Shown here: positions 1 to 14,090 of the stretch, piece after piece
Layout: every line of letters starts with the position of its first letter
Numbering within the stretch: the first letter of the stretch is position 1
Source: Phoenix dactylifera
Lineage: Eukaryota; Streptophyta; Magnoliopsida; Arecales; Arecaceae
NCBI RefSeq assembly: GCF_009389715.1
Contig: NC_052401.1
Span: forward strand, 4,003,530 to 4,067,529
DNA: 64,000 nucleotides
Direction of reading: 5' to 3'
The notes under the pieces: generated by a model
Databases searched by the model: none
Seen by the model: only the letters and a program-made list of their open reading frames with translations
What the model was told of the DNA's origin: nothing
Program-made: the position numbers and the translations under genes

Positions 1-1300
1 CATCAAATGGAATGTGCCAGCTCATGGTAAAATCTTCTGGCGCTGCGTCGGTATTTGTATTTAAATATTGTCTTCGCTGGAATACGGAGGATGAAGGGTA
101 TTTGGGAATCATAAAATGATAGCCAATAAAAGAGATCTACTCATACTACGTGGGCAGAGTCCATTAGTTTTGAGGGGGAGGTTAACCATTCAAAAAATTG
201 CTTTATTTAAAATGGAAAGGAAAGTAGATATTACGATGGATGAATGCGAGCTCACAAATAGTTTAGTTTATTTAAATCCATAATATGTTTGTTGAGTGAA
301 TTATTTACGAGTATCTTACCGTTTCTAGTAAATTTATTTTTGTTATCCTGCCTTTGCTAGAGAGAGATGGTGGAAGAGAGGCGGAAAAAAAAAAAAGAAT
401 TACATCAAAAAGTGTAAAGCTAAACCAATATGGAAACAAATAAATAGCTCCCAATCATAGATAATGCTTTAAACTCTTGATGGCGGGGAATTATGTCATT
501 AAGGATATTAAACAACTCCTAGTTTGATTCTTTAGGGTTATTTATATATATATTTTGCTAATTTAATTAATTTTTTAAATTCAAAATCATATTTTTCTCA
601 CTCAACCTTAATATTTGTGCAAATGTTTTTATCATGCAAGTTTTTTGGACCATCTTCAAGTATTTTATCATTTGATTGTTTAGTTGATTTATTTTTTTAT
701 CACACTTTTATATAGGGGGAGGAGATAGAGGAGAGAAATCAAAAGGAAGCGCAATGATAAACCAACATGAAAACAATTAACAACACCTCAAGAAATAAGG
801 TAAATAATCAAAAGCTAACTAAATTTGTCTAGGACACTGATATATTTTTTGCTACTTTAGCATTATCTCTCTCTCTCGCTCTCTGTTTCCTTTTTTTTTT
901 TTGTTGCAAGTGTGAGATTAATTTACATTCCCACTTTAAACCCACCATACATTGAAGTGCTTTGTCAAGCAAGCTTTAGGATCATTATCAAGCAACAACT
1001 TCACCTTATTTTGGCACTATTTGAAGTACAAATCAGTTGAACACATGCATTTCTCATGTACTGACAAAATGATAGATAAAAGAATTGAGTCTTGCATGTT
1101 CAATTATCAAAAAAAAAGAAAAGAAAAATTGCATATGCATTTAATTTGAGAGTTACCAATGATATATGTCAAAAAGTTTGTGGAGGTGATAGTATGTGTT
1201 TGGATGAAAATTGTTAATAGGTCATGCAGAAGAGCTCAAGGCATTTTTCGAAAATGGGATAGAGGATCAAGGTAAGGCAATTATCTTTGGGATAATTGTT
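1..1300. other. AT-rich intergenic DNA, no gene seen
   Basis: No open frame here has recognisable protein character or splice context. The stretch is AT-rich with short A/T runs and a CT-rich patch near 865-885. I see nothing else in it. Confidence 0.6.
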
Positions 1301-1815
1301 AAATGAGCCTTTTTGAGGCTTGGACATCAATGAGTTAAAACCCTTATAATCAAGTAATGATTCCATAGGTCCCTTAGAACCAAGAATCCCAGACTCAACG
1401 TATAATAGGAAAGCATATATGGATCGGATTGACTCAAGCAACCTAATTGTCCAATCCAGCATAGTTTGACTAGCTTTTGACTTGTTTGGGTCGACCATTT
1501 TAAAGGTGCTTAGAAAATATTTACTACTTTACACATTTGACCATAATTCACTCTCAACCAGGTTAACATATGAGCCTTTTTGAGGGATGGACCACTGATT
1601 CCCTACAGTTCGGTTAAAACTAGGAATAATCAGCCAATGGTTTCATAGATCCTTTAGAACTGGGAATTCTAGGCTCAACTCATGATCTGTTAAGTGTTGG
1701 GTCAGTCTTGAACATGAAAATTTCAGAAACTTGTGTGATCCATTGACAACCCAAATGCTCGACTTTGAACTCTGTTTTTACTTGTTTGGATGAACCACTT
1801 TAAAGAGGTGCTGAA
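1300..1815. repeat. Diverged direct duplication (about 1303-1515 and 1570-1815)
   Basis: Two neighbouring segments share a series of matching blocks in the same order: 'gagcctttttgagg', 'ttaaaac', a stretch around 'cataggtcccttagaac' against 'catagatcctttagaac', 'ctcaac', and 'acttgtttggrtsraccaytttaaag' near the end. The copies differ by many substitutions and small indels, so the duplication is old. Neither copy has a coherent open frame. I do not recognise the family. Confidence 0.5.
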
Positions 1816-4602
1816 AAATTAAAACAGAAACAATATTATTGCTCTATTCTTTCGAATTAGGGTTTGATCCAGACCGTATTAGAAACTTGCCATTCAAGTT
1901 CCAATTTATTGACATCCTTACTTACTTATAAGGTATATTTGGTAGGAGACATTAATGTAACTATTTTTTTGACAAAAATAAGTTACGATATTTTATTATC
2001 TTTGGATATTACGCTGTAATAAAATCGTCATCATCATCGTAGTCCTCATTATTTACTTTTAGATATCAATTTCTATTATTTTAAAATATTTATTTATTTT
2101 ATTTAGTTATTTATGATGTCATTGGAAGATTGAACCATGATAGATCTGCGGGTGAACCATTGATGTACGACCTAAATACCAAAATGGTTTGATGTGTAGG
2201 TTGGATTTCCAAATCCAACTTTATAATTTGAAATGTCCAAAATTTTCATTTACTTGCAAAAAAGAACTATAAGCCAACAGCGTCCCCTACTCACTAGCAT
2301 AAATCTGGATGAAGATAGGATGCAAATGGAAAATGGAAAACGAATCAAATATTCAGCATCAAATCTAAATCACCATATCCCTACAAGACTATAACTTTTA
2401 CCTGGATTTCAGATTCTCTCAGCAGAAAATCTTCATAAAAAGAGGATAGACATCTCCATGTGTTCCGCAGAACTTTAGAACATCAAGAGCTCTTTTGGAC
2501 AGGTTGGAAAGTCATTGTCATAGCACGATACTTTCCTGCGGCTTGGGATTCTCCAGATCTGACATGGATTTGGTGTATTTGGAAGGCCAGAAATCTCTAG
2601 TATGACATGCATTTGGTGTATTTGGAAGGAGAGGGATCTCAGAATCCTCGAGAAGACAAAATCTACATCGACAACGGACGTTGAGCAATAAACACCTGTT
2701 CTTGGGTTGAACCAGTTGCCTGCCTCACTAGCTTCCCGTGTAAATCCACGACAAAGCTTTCTTCTTCTGTTTTCCTTCTTTTCCTCTTCTTTTTTTTTTG
2801 TCTTGCTTCCCCTTGTATTTTTTGATCCGTGGGATTTTTTCCTGCCCGTTTTATTCAATTACAAAAACTATAGCGCGTTTTTTTAACCAAAAATATTAAA
2901 TCATCGAATGGATGAGAAGAAGAACACTTCAGGCAAACATAAACAAGGACTTATCCTGCCTTATCCTGAAACCAAATGGTACCTGCTACGGATAAAAGAG
3001 GTCCTCCAGGGAAGTCTTGCGTGCGTTAATCCTGTTACTTCATTGCTGTCTATCAAGGTTGCCAGTTAATTCAGCATTCACTGAGAATTAGAGCAGCAGC
3101 AGCGGGCAGTCGCTGACCATTCACTCCGCTTCTCACCACCTTCGCTTTCCCTAGTAATCAATTCCCATCTGTTCAAGGAGATAATCTCATTATCACAACT
3201 TGAACAAATAACCAACCAGGCTAGAAATAAATGGAGGGAAATATTCCATCTTTTCTGCCACCATGAAACTCGGGTCCTATTTCTAAACAATGAAATAAAC
3301 TTTTAACTAAAGCTCTACAGGAACTTTTGTGACATACCTCTAGAACAGAATGCAAGAGCAGATGGATGGTCAGATCCCTCCAACAGATCAGCATCTAACC
3401 CTCCTCTGAAATTTTTGTTTATATTCTCTTCCTGACTATGGATTTGGGTCATACAACAATCGAATTATAGTAACAGTGTTGAACTAGAAAATGATCTCTC
3501 TGCAACAATAATAATGTGCCGCCACCAAGATACATGTGAGACAACAAAGGTTAAATTGCCATCAATGTCTACTGCTTGAATAAGTATATAACATTCATAA
3601 TCAAAATGTGTAACGCCATCGATGCTGAAACAGGACTACCTATTCGCATGTTACATATTTCCCTTGGATCCGCTCTTACGCTTGCCGCTTATTTAATTGG
3701 AAAGACTCAAATGCCTTTAGGCAAACTGGTCAGAGATTATTTGCCTGTACCAAAACTAGAAGTAATGAATCATTCCAAGTCGAAAATATTGGACTCTAAG
3801 AAGCTTCATACATGCAGATTTGAATACCTTGGCCTTCTCCCATCAAGTGGCAGATCACCAAAGGGTGGCATGGGTCCATTAACCAACAGATTTCCTGTCT
3901 GGAGTGGGGACCATCTGCAGAATTCAGCATTAGAGTAATTCCCCCCTTTGAGCCTGACATTTTAGAAAAGAATGCAGTAGAAATATAGGGGAGTTCAGAT
4001 GTCCAGCTATGATGTCTGGGGATATTCCATAAGCGGAGAGATATTTGGAGACTAATACCCATATGACTTTTGACTCAGAGTTGGAGCTTCCAACAGTCAC
4101 CATACACAGGGTATCACAATCCACTCATAATGTCTTTTGATATCTTGAAAAAACCTTGAGATTGCAGGAGGAACAACTTCCTAATTCCTTGACTTCAACA
4201 AGAGTAACAAATAAAGGAGTTGTGTGACTAATGGGATCCCTGCAATTCTTAGAGGGGCTGTGGGATCCCCTTGAGCGACGTGGTAAACAAGCTGTGCAGA
4301 GAAAATGTTTGGTAATGATTGTTCCACTGCCATAGCATTTGTCTTCAAGTAATAATATCTAGCTATGCATAGAATGGTTCGGCATTCAAGCATCATCATA
4401 ATTTTATATATTGCATGGTGCGACAAGAGCTGCCGATCAACATCAGGGTGCTCAATTGCGTCAGAATATCAGTGGAAGAATGGTGTGCAGGGGAAGGAAA
4501 TGCGTATCAGCCTTGCACCTGAGTCATCTAATCTCCACTGAGCAAACCCACTCAGGCAGTAGTGCCATAATGAATACTTCCAACTAGAAAAGAATTAATT
4601 TG
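1816..4602. other. Intergenic DNA, no supported gene
   Basis: Several open frames of 60-127 codons occur, for example on the minus strand at 2475-2858 and 3796-4124 and on the plus strand at 3576-3938. None has a recognisable domain or a plausible splice framework, so I treat them as chance frames. Part of this stretch could be downstream sequence of the weak minus-strand gene model ending at 4603. Confidence 0.4.
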
Positions 4603-7600
4603 TCACGAAAGAAGTAGACCTTTTTTACTTTCTGTACTGAGATTGCCAGTCAGACAAGGAGCAGCACACTTTGTACTGGCGCCATGAACCTCTTTGTACT
4701 GACAAGGAGCATGCACCTTGCTACAAATTTCTCCTGCAGAATAAAATCCGTAAGAATCATCATCAGATTTATAGAACCCATGGTATATAGGACTAATAAG
4801 AGGTAAATGCATGCTTGACCACAGAGGTGAAAACAAGTATGTGTATTATCCATATCAAGTGTGAAAAGGAATGTAAACATCATAGAGCATGTAAAATGAA
4901 CAGGATGAGTAATCTACCTCCCTATGTTCAGAATGCAAGATTTGAAGCAACTACTTGGAGTTTCCAACTATGTGCAAGATAACATAAATATAACTAAACA
5001 AAAAAAAACCCTCATATAGCCAGCTTCACCTCTTTCTTTCTATTTCCTCTGACAGTATCTATGGATCTGGAGACAGTTCCACCATTTGTATCGGATTTGT
5101 CTCGAGCAGGAAGGTTAATGAACCTGCTTTTCTGGTAACTTAATTTTTTTAGATCCTACTAGCTCTACTAACATGAAAAGAAAAGAAAAAAAAGGCCAGA
5201 TGAATTTTCTCATCTGCAGCCTGTCAACCAAACAACTAGTTCCAGTAACGATTGGTTTCAAGATAGATTAAGTGGTGCTAGCACAAGATTCCGTTAGATG
5301 GATACACAAGCGGATGCCAATATAGCCAACTCCAGCCGATTAAGATCTAAGCAGGTGCCGTGCCTTGCTTGTGGTGGTCCAAGCATGGTAGCACCTCCTC
5401 CCCTGAGAATGGTATTTTTGCTGTCTGATGGCTAAAGGTATTCTTTTGACTTCTCCCAAGCCTCTAAAACTCAAAGTCGTATGGTGTTGAACAATGGTGT
5501 GGGTACTTGCTGTAACCTATCTGTTGACCAGGTTACTAGAATCATCATAAAAAAAAATCCAACCTTTTGTTTTCTAATCCTCTCCTTTCACATTACTAGT
5601 TGTGGCTGATTTCTTTGAAGTAACCTACAAGAACAACAGCAGAAACTTATATGAGGCACTATTAGTATAGCGCCTTCATCAGAAGTATCAATGTGTGAAG
5701 AATGTGTGGTTATGGATGCAAAGAAACCAATATTAATACCTAATTGTGAATCTCTAGAGAAAGAAACAGCTGTAAACATAAAAGGCTTTTGCAACAATGA
5801 TCAATATCACAAGTTCTTCTCTTGGAGGCCCTTTTTAGACTTTCTCTGGCGAACAAAATAAAAGAAGCAAAACAAGATAAAAGGAATCTATGATGTTGAT
5901 ATATCTCTACCTCTATCCATTATAGGACTCTACCTTTCCACCCCTCTATAAACCTTCTTGAGATGAGAATCACAAAGGTATGAGACAGGCAAGCTAATAG
6001 GAATATTCACAACTTGCTACTGAAAAAAACTCCTATATTTCCAACGTAATGACCTAGATGATTGAATTCCAGGAAAGCACTGCAAAGCAAATTCTAGACA
6101 CATGATGTAGGCCAGTTCGATATTCTTAAAAGTAATTTTACAACATTAAGTGTTAAGAAGCTACATGGCTTGAGAGGACATCAACAAGACTAACAATAAC
6201 AAAGTGAAGCAAAAAATTGACAAGATGGCTTCAAACAAAAAGAACAACAAAAGAGAAAGCAAAATGTATCCATCTCATTTCTCTGGAGCAGTAACTATAA
6301 AAGAAAGATTACCTGAACATATGCAACATCCTTTGTATGAACTAATGATGGTGCCTGATTTGTTTGAGCTTTTTGGATCCAATCTCTGTGTACCTTCTCT
6401 AACTCCAGAAAGGACAGCAACTTGTTTTTCAGTAACCAAAGAAAAAGGGCAAGGTACAATAACATTAGGACACACTTCTGTAAGTGGTCTATAGGAAACA
6501 ACAGAGGTAGATCTATAGTTGCTTGAGACTCTATCAGCATCAGTCTTACTTGAAGACACAACGTTATCTGCCTTGCTGATTTTCCTTTGAGATGGATATT
6601 TTGGTCCCTGAGTTGATTTTACTTCTGATTTGTTTTTGCAATTCAACTTTGGATCATTTCTCTCTGAAGCAGCAGGCTCCTGACAACAGATCAGATGAAG
6701 AAATTACTTGATCATCAAATGCACATGAAGCTAGGCACTGTGTCAATTTGTGAATAGAAATCATTTTCCCCATAAACTGATTCCTATCAAGAAAAATGCA
6801 TCATAACCTATGAAAGCAAATAAGCTTGCAAGCAATGCCATGAACAAAAAGGCACTGCTTTAATATTTGAATGGGCTCCCCAAAATATTAATAACTATAT
6901 TTGGAAGCAGTATTCATGCAATGTAGAACTTCAATAAGTTACCTTTTTTCTTAAAAAAATATGGAGAAATAAATTTAATTAGCAATCTTGACATGCTTCA
7001 TGGAAGAACTCTTCGTGAAGAAATTATTGACAAAACAAGCTTCATGAATTACTCTTCTGCATGAATTCTTTTGTACGCAATGTAAGGTAGCATGGCATGA
7101 TTTCGATTCAGAAAGTACACAATCCGATGTTTGGAATTAACTTGTAAATAAGCCTAGCATCATGTGATTTCTTGAAGTGTACTCCAAGGATGCAGATTAT
7201 GTTTCTCCAAGCCACATATTTAATAGCATTTTGCAATCCAAGGCTCACAATTAGAAATGAGATGCATATAAACGATGAATGCAAGTGCACCTCTCAAGTG
7301 GACGGACTTGAACCGATAGAGGATTCGAACTCACCATAAGAAGGAACAAGAAAAATATACTTCATTCGGATTGTCCATGAATCAGATTGAAGCTTCCATC
7401 TTTCCGGACTCAGTGGTCACAGATCGAAGCTCACAATTAGATTTAAACATCGTATCTTAAAGTTTTCGCATCAAAATTAGCTCCCATTAAATACTTCTCC
7501 CATAAATATCTTTCTATCAATTTGCCTCATCAAATTGGAGTTCTTGATCTAGGATTTTAGGGTGAAATAAGATTTAATTCCTGGAAACCGACATCAGATC

Positions 7601-8050
7601 CAACTCTTGAGTTCACAAAAAAAGAACCAATACATCGTTATCCCCTAAAAATTTTCCTATAAGGGACATTTCTGGAAACTTGCAATTAGACCAGACGTCG
7701 GATCGAAAACTTTAGCGAGAAAACTTGCTGAAAATTCGAGCGTAATTCTTCAAATAACGACAAATTTCAATCGGATTGCAGGAATTTTGGATCAGATTCA
7801 ACGCTCACTCATCCGAATTAAAGTCCAAGAAATTAAGGGGATGGGAATCGCGTACCTTTCGATCGCCGAAAAATTCAAAGAAGAGCAGCAACTGGATCCA
7901 ACATCACAAAAGAGAGATCTCAAATTTCCTTGGCAAAAGTTTAGAATGATTTGAGAACATCGGCTTCGATCCGGATCCAAAACCCTACTAGAAATCCTCT
8001 CTCCCTCTCCCTCTCCTCTCTCCCTCTCTCTCTCTGAGGCAAAGCTAAAG
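4603..8050 (-). pseudogene. Possible WVD2/TPX2-like gene remnant (partial, start not found)
   Basis: Three pieces on the minus strand could belong together. The first is a CT-rich leader with a donor-like AAAG|GTACGC ending at 7856 (about 8050-7856), which holds no long ATG frame. The second is an open segment at 6679-6313 flanked by CAG acceptor and CAG|GTAATC donor sequences. It is rich in Ser, Lys and Asn and contains VPCPFSLVTEK, which resembles the 'VPqPFsLaTEKra' segment ahead of the TPX2 domain in WVD2-like microtubule proteins. The third is a segment at 4733-4603 whose acceptor continues the second in phase 1 to a stop, giving a Cys-rich 43-residue tail. No start codon and no TPX2 core (the 'KRKEFYxKLEEK' type motif) were found. 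It could be a truncated pseudogene, an expressed fragment, or chance. The WVD2 link rests on one short motif. Confidence 0.33.
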
Positions 8051-8230
8051 AGACAGGCTTTCTAAGCGGGAGATGAACAGTAGTTATGAAGTGGCTTCAT
8101 CTTCTACAACAATTGCCCTTCAATTTTCTTTTAATAACGAGAAGCCATAGATTCCTTGGCACAATCGTAACCGGTAGATCTAATCGTCCAGTACCCCGAT
8201 AGACAACGGGAGGAGGGACCACTCTATTAA

Positions 8231-8688
8231 GGGTCGTTTGGTCCATGGAAAGCATTTTTCTCGTAAAAATAAATTTTTAGGATACAGATTTAGAATACTT
8301 GAGAAAGTATTTTTTTTGGCATGACAGATTTTTACATTGTTTATATTTAGTTGACCATCTACTTTTCTAGAAAAATTTTATGCAATTTCTATTATACCCT
8401 TAATAAAAATTAGATCTTTAATATTTTGGATCAAATAAGGATTCTTGATTTGATAGCTAAAAAATTTTTTGGAAAGGAAAAAAAATGTTTCGTTTCTCGA
8501 CCAATGAAAAAGTAATTTTCATATTTCCATATTTTTTATGTAAAAAGCTTTTTCATAAAACATAAGAATCATATTTTCACATGAATATAACTTTTTCGTC
8601 TCTTTTTTAAAAACTTCAACCAAACAAGGTATCTCTTTACTTTTTGGTTGACCATATTTTTTCTTATTTTTTCGTGGACCAAACGAGC
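8231..8688. mobile_element. MITE-like element with short inverted ends
   Basis: The left end reads GGTCGTTTGGTCCATGGAAA. The right end, reverse-complemented, reads GCTCGTTTGGTCCACGAAAA, so the ends match over about 18 bases with few differences. The 458-bp interior is AT-rich and non-coding, as in miniature inverted-repeat transposable elements. I could not define a target-site duplication, so the superfamily (hAT or PIF/Harbinger) stays open. Confidence 0.5.
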
Positions 8689-10239
8689 TTTGAGGGATCG
8701 TCCGGACGGTGGCCAAGCGGAGCTCTAGTAGGAAAAAAAAGGCGACGACACTTGTACTGTTATACACGAGTAGGAACGAATCCTTTTTTTATTGCGGTAT
8801 AAGCCATTATTTAACGTTTCAGCATTGAAAATTGCACGCACGAGTTCTGCGACGCATTAGTCTACGTGAAAACCTACCATGATGTGCTTCTCTTACCTGC
8901 TTGGGCCAAGACTAGGCAATGCCATTATATGAGAGTTTTCTATTCATTGACCTTAATTAGGAAAAGTGTCACATAGCACGTCAATAAGACACCAAGTTGA
9001 AGTTGGTTTACTAGAAATTTGGACATATGGTTTTGTATTTATCAACATCAATCAAGAAGATGTATGATGTATTAATATCTATAAGAACACGTGAACTCAT
9101 ATTATGGAGTCCAGCTACCATTGACTTTAACATCTTGAGATGTGATTATTATCATTTATGATGACATCGAACAGCATAAATCTTTAGTTTTTCCTAACAT
9201 ATGGTCTCAGTTTGATTATTATTTTTTTATCGCCACTCAAGTTTGAACATGAGATCCTCATTTGGAGAGGAGGGTAGCGATTAGTTAAAGCTAACAGCTG
9301 TTATATCAATGGTTAGAAGTTGCCAAAAAGGTTGAATCTTCTTTTCGCAACAAAGAAACTTGACTGGTATTAACTAAGTATATATCATTGCCATATGATA
9401 CCTAATGGATTGGATAGGAAAAGAAGTTGCCATGTTTGTCTTGTCCTCGTATTTCTCTCTTAAATTATTTCCACATAACAATATCTTTTCCTTGTACGAA
9501 ACAAATATCAATTGAATATGATCATTTTGTCATCTTCTTTATTACTATTTTTTGGCAAGTGCTTGTTCCATGCGAAGATGACAACGTGAGACTCGTTCTT
9601 TCATTTTCAGTTGGAGATCTTAATTGAACCTTCATTTATGTTGTTACTTGCATGTATTGAAGGGCATTACAATATCGTGACGTCCTTCATTAGAGAGTCC
9701 TTTGCATACAACGCTATTGTGATATATATCCAGGTATCGAGGATCCATAGCTCATGTTCTCATTCAGTGCAGATTGGCAACATAAGTTTAGAGCGTAGCC
9801 TTATTTTATAAATCATAGTTTTTATAACACATACGATGATGATCCATAATTGTAAGAAAAATATGATATTTTCACTAGCAAACCATGTGCAAGAGAAATA
9901 TGATAATTTTAAAAAATAAAAATCGTAAAATTTATTTACTTCTATCATCTAAGACCATTACACTTTACTAGGCAAATTTGTTAATCCTATTTAAAAACAT
10001 TAAAATTAAGCAAAAAATGATTTTCATTCAATGGTTTGAATGGAATTAAAATAATAAGGATCAGAGACGATTAGCCAGATGATGACGTTCAGAGGTTTCA
10101 GGTTAAGCAGGTCTGGGTAACTCGAACAATAAATAAGAGGGCACAAACTCAATCACGTTCAAGTTCGTTCAACAAGATTCATCATCAATGAATTTTAGAA
10201 ACATTCTACAGAGTCAAAGTGGTCGGTTCGACAGGTTGC
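8689..10239. other. Intergenic DNA, nothing recognised
   Basis: AT-rich sequence with only short chance frames. I saw no RNA gene, repeat or domain. Confidence 0.5.
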
Positions 10240-10930
10240 CCGAGCAACCGAATATTTTATGGCATCTTTGCGGGGGTCAACTCAAATCTATAAAACAAGT
10301 GGACAAGACCCAGTACTGGATTCATGGGTCTATTTAGAGAGAGAAATAGGGAGAACAGGAGAGAAAGAGAGAAAGAAAGGATTGGCTCTCTTTCTCCTCC
10401 TCCTCTCTTCTTTTCTCTTCTTTCTTTCTTCTTTATTGGCAAAACAGGGAAGAAGGATTGGGCTGGTAACTATGATCATGGTGGTCCGGTAAGGTGCCAG
10501 CTAGAGACAGTGATCCAAAAAAAAGGCTCGAAAAATAGGAGAATCGAAGCTTTTCCCTGATTTTCGGTCATTAGCTGCTCACCGACAGCCATGGTTCTGT
10601 CGGGAAAGAAGATAGAGGCTGAGGAGTTCATCCTGAGGCTCATCAACAGAGAAAACTAGCGGCAGTAGCCAGAAAAAGAAGAAAAATTTCCAAAGAGACT
10701 CGATGATCGTTGGTGGAGGGCTATAGAGGTGGGCCTCTCTCTTATAGAGGCGCCCTAGGGTCCCGCAACCTTGGGACTCCTTATCCTGGCCGAAATCGCT
10801 AGAGAGACTCAGAAGTTTCCTTGGCTAATACGCAAGGCGAACGCGGTTCGCCCTCCTATTTTGGGCCGGTCAAATAGACCGGGCCCAAACGAGCCTTCGC
10901 AACACCATTCACTAAAAGCCCAAATAAGAT
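10240..10930. other. GC-richer island, possible old repeat
   Basis: Base composition shifts upward against both flanks. The segment holds a purine-rich run (10337-10380), then a pyrimidine run, then GC-rich text ending in 'gggccggtcaaatagaccgggccc', a partial palindrome. Overlapping open frames on both strands arise from the GA/CT runs and look artefactual. It resembles decayed transposon leader sequence, but I found no paired ends. Confidence 0.25.
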
Positions 10931-13900
10931 ACAACTAATTTTTCATAAATGTTTTTTTCTCCTCTCAATGGATATCGGTCTCTCTTCTCTTTTTGATCTT
11001 TTCACCTGAGAGGCATGCTTCTGTCCATCCAAATCAACCCTTCATCCATTATTTTGCGACTGTCAGCCTATAAATGGTGATTAGAGCTAGAAAAGGAGGT
11101 GTGCAATTTCAAGTCCCTGCATATTTCTTGTTACTCGCTGTCTCCTTTTATTCCCTATACAAGAGTAAAAAGTTCCAAGGAGGATACAATGGTACACTTA
11201 AGTTTGCTACTTCCAAAACTCCTGTGTACTTTCAGAGCTCACTAACAAACTTGATCTATATGTAGTAGCATTGAACACTCAAGACAAACAAAAAAAAAAA
11301 AAAACGCTTGTACATGCCTATAGGCCAAAATCTAATCCTCCATATATTTTTTCCTTACTTTTCACATATCTGTGGAACCAAAGAAAACTTTTTTTTTTGC
11401 TTGAAATTTCTGCACAAGGAAAGTGTATTTGAAACATACCTGTTTTATTGTAGTGTATTTAGTACTACACATTAGATCTGGGATTTGGATCTCAAATTTT
11501 GGGTGGTGAATTGGAGCTATAGTGCTTAAAATAAAATACAATTCTTCTGTATTCTTTGAGAACTCTAATCAAAATCTAAATCTTGCTAGAAATAAGAAAT
11601 AAGCAATAGAATTAAGGGCTTGTGACAAAAATGGAGACCTGATCTCATATTTGATTTTTTTTTTTTTTTGATGAAGTCATGGAAATGAGGCACAATATAT
11701 TAGATTACATAAATCATGCTTTCAAGTGTGTGTTTGTTTGAATTTAGACCGTCAATTTACTTTTTACTAGCTACCAATTAACAAAGAGCCTTGTAGACTA
11801 CGAAAATCAAAATCGATGATCTAGGTTGGAGCCCACCGATCTAGTGGATCGAATTAAAATTTTGAAGGGCTAGTCTTTATCACACGATAGCACGCGACAA
11901 AGCCAGAGAGATTAACTGATCATAAACAGCTGGAGTTTGACCACAAAATGTGAGAGGCCAAGGAAAAGAAGGTCACACACACTACATTTGTCTAGGGCCT
12001 GAGGAGTGGGTTCTCTCTCTCTCTCTCTCTAGAACTGCTATGAGTTTTTTATTCTTCAAAAAGTGAGAAAAAGTGCTGGCTTGACTTCAGAAAAATAAGT
12101 CTAATGGTCTCTATGAACCTTGAGTGCTAGGGTAAAGGCTAATCTAAGTATGAAATCGCATGGAATGAAATTTGACTAAGTAACATCTTCGCTTTCTAAG
12201 TAGCATGTATGACTGTTTAGAATTTGTTAGCCACCACATCCAACAACCACATACCCCCCCAAAATAAATAAATAAACAAAACTACTCAGAATTTATTGCC
12301 TATTGTGCATAATAGTGAATGCATTATTTCTTTGTAAAATCCACCTCCAGTTGTTCATCTGTTTTTATTTTCTTTTTCTTCAATAGAGAATACCTATTTT
12401 CAGATATACTTCAGGTGTCATTCTCATCTATGAAGAAGGAACTATCATGTTTAAAAAAAAAAAAAAATCCTGTTCTCCTTGAGACAGTACATTGTGGGCT
12501 AATGTTATGCTTATAAGATTAGACAATTCATCAAGCATGGCTAGATGCTCAGCCTATTCAGCATTACTTCTCTTAATGTGAATAATGGTTGTCTTCAAAT
12601 TTAAGGACTCGTTCCAATTTAACTTAGTTTTGTTAAATTTATTTGTGATTGGGATGGGTTGGATAAACTATATATTGTGGGATGAGTTAGCTCTTAATAA
12701 GCTTGACATAGATCCTTTTAGCGGCATATTTAGATACATTGAATTATTACTTATGTTTCCTATTTTATGATAAACACTTGCTAACTACTAGCCAATTAAG
12801 CTCTAAAATTTTTTCAAAATAAAAACAATTATGCCACGGCATGTAAATTTAGAATTTGTCAATAAGCCCTTCATACTAAGTAACTGTAATTTATATATCT
12901 TGTTCTTTAATCCAGTTGAGCTACAACCCATAGGTGCAAGGGATATCAGTAATTTTATCAATCCATATTGTCTTAAATACTTGCTATTGAGCAGCCATTT
13001 GTAGTCTACTCCACTTGCCTAAAACACATTGTTATTATTTTTATTAAAAAGTTATGTCATCACTAGTGATCTTGAATTTATCAACATGAACTTTGTATAA
13101 AGCAACTTTTCATGTTTTGTACTTCTTGACCCGGATGGGTTGCATCTTTGGTACATTGAATAAAGTTAACAGTATCTAGCCATTTTTGCTAGATACTTGT
13201 GGCTAAATAGTCATTCATTTTTAGTCGTCTTGCTGTAGCTATACTTTTTTAAAAAAATTATGACATCATATTAAAGTTTAGATTTGGTCAAACATATATT
13301 TTTTTCGCACAACTATTTTCTATCCTTCTTGTCCAAAATGCACTCTCAATGGTCATCATCTTACCAATAGCATTGAAAAAGTGACCGTCGAGCCCACATT
13401 AATCTCTCTAGTCTGCAAAGAATTAAACATGAGAAAAATATAGTAACAATTGTCATTTTTTTTCTTTAGAAAGACTCCCAATCGCAACTTTGTTCTCACC
13501 ATTATTGCACATATTTAGAAGCATTGCTTGTCAAACTCAAATGTAGAATATAAATACTAGACAAGTGCTTGATATCATCTTCTTCATCAGCATGATATTA
13601 AACAACTCATAAAAGTAATAATTAAACAATAACAAAATTGTAAACTATTAACTTATGTAGTAACTAAAACTTTAAAATGATAGAAATACTACATAAGATC
13701 CCATAATTTATATCCGTAGGCAAATTATCAAGCATCTTCTTTTGTTTAATATGTGTCGATTAGTTTTCTATGTCCATATAGAGTCTACTAGACTAATCCT
13801 CCATACCTAAAATGTTTGAACCTCAAAGCATAAGGTCTATCATTCTTCATTTCAGATTGAGGTCATTGTTACAACTTTTCATATTATAGACCATAGCCTA

Positions 13901-14090
13901 CCAAAGCTAAAATATATAGGATGGAAATTTTTACACAACTTAATAGCATCATTTTTCACCGACATGCTCTCAATTGACATGCAAAAGAGAATATTTAAAA
14001 GTGCAATTTTATTACTATAAGAATATGAAATACTGGTGTACCAAGGATTCCAAATGTTTGTTCTATGAATATATAGATCAAGAAGCATTG
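10931..14090. other. AT-rich intergenic DNA, nothing recognised
   Basis: About 3.1 kb of AT-rich DNA with homopolymer runs (for example 11290-11303) and a short CT repeat near 12013-12030. Open frames of 60-80 codons carry no recognisable domain. Confidence 0.5.

Noticed and set aside
2475-2858. 127-codon minus-strand frame with a Lys/Glu-rich start
   Set aside because: The charged start is a translated purine/pyrimidine run. The remainder has no family resemblance.
3576-3938. 120-codon plus-strand frame
   Set aside because: No recognisable domain, no splice partners, and an overlapping minus-strand frame is equally open.
10257-10560. Overlapping Arg/Glu- and Ser/Leu-rich frames on both strands
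   Set aside because: Translation of GA- and CT-rich simple sequence.
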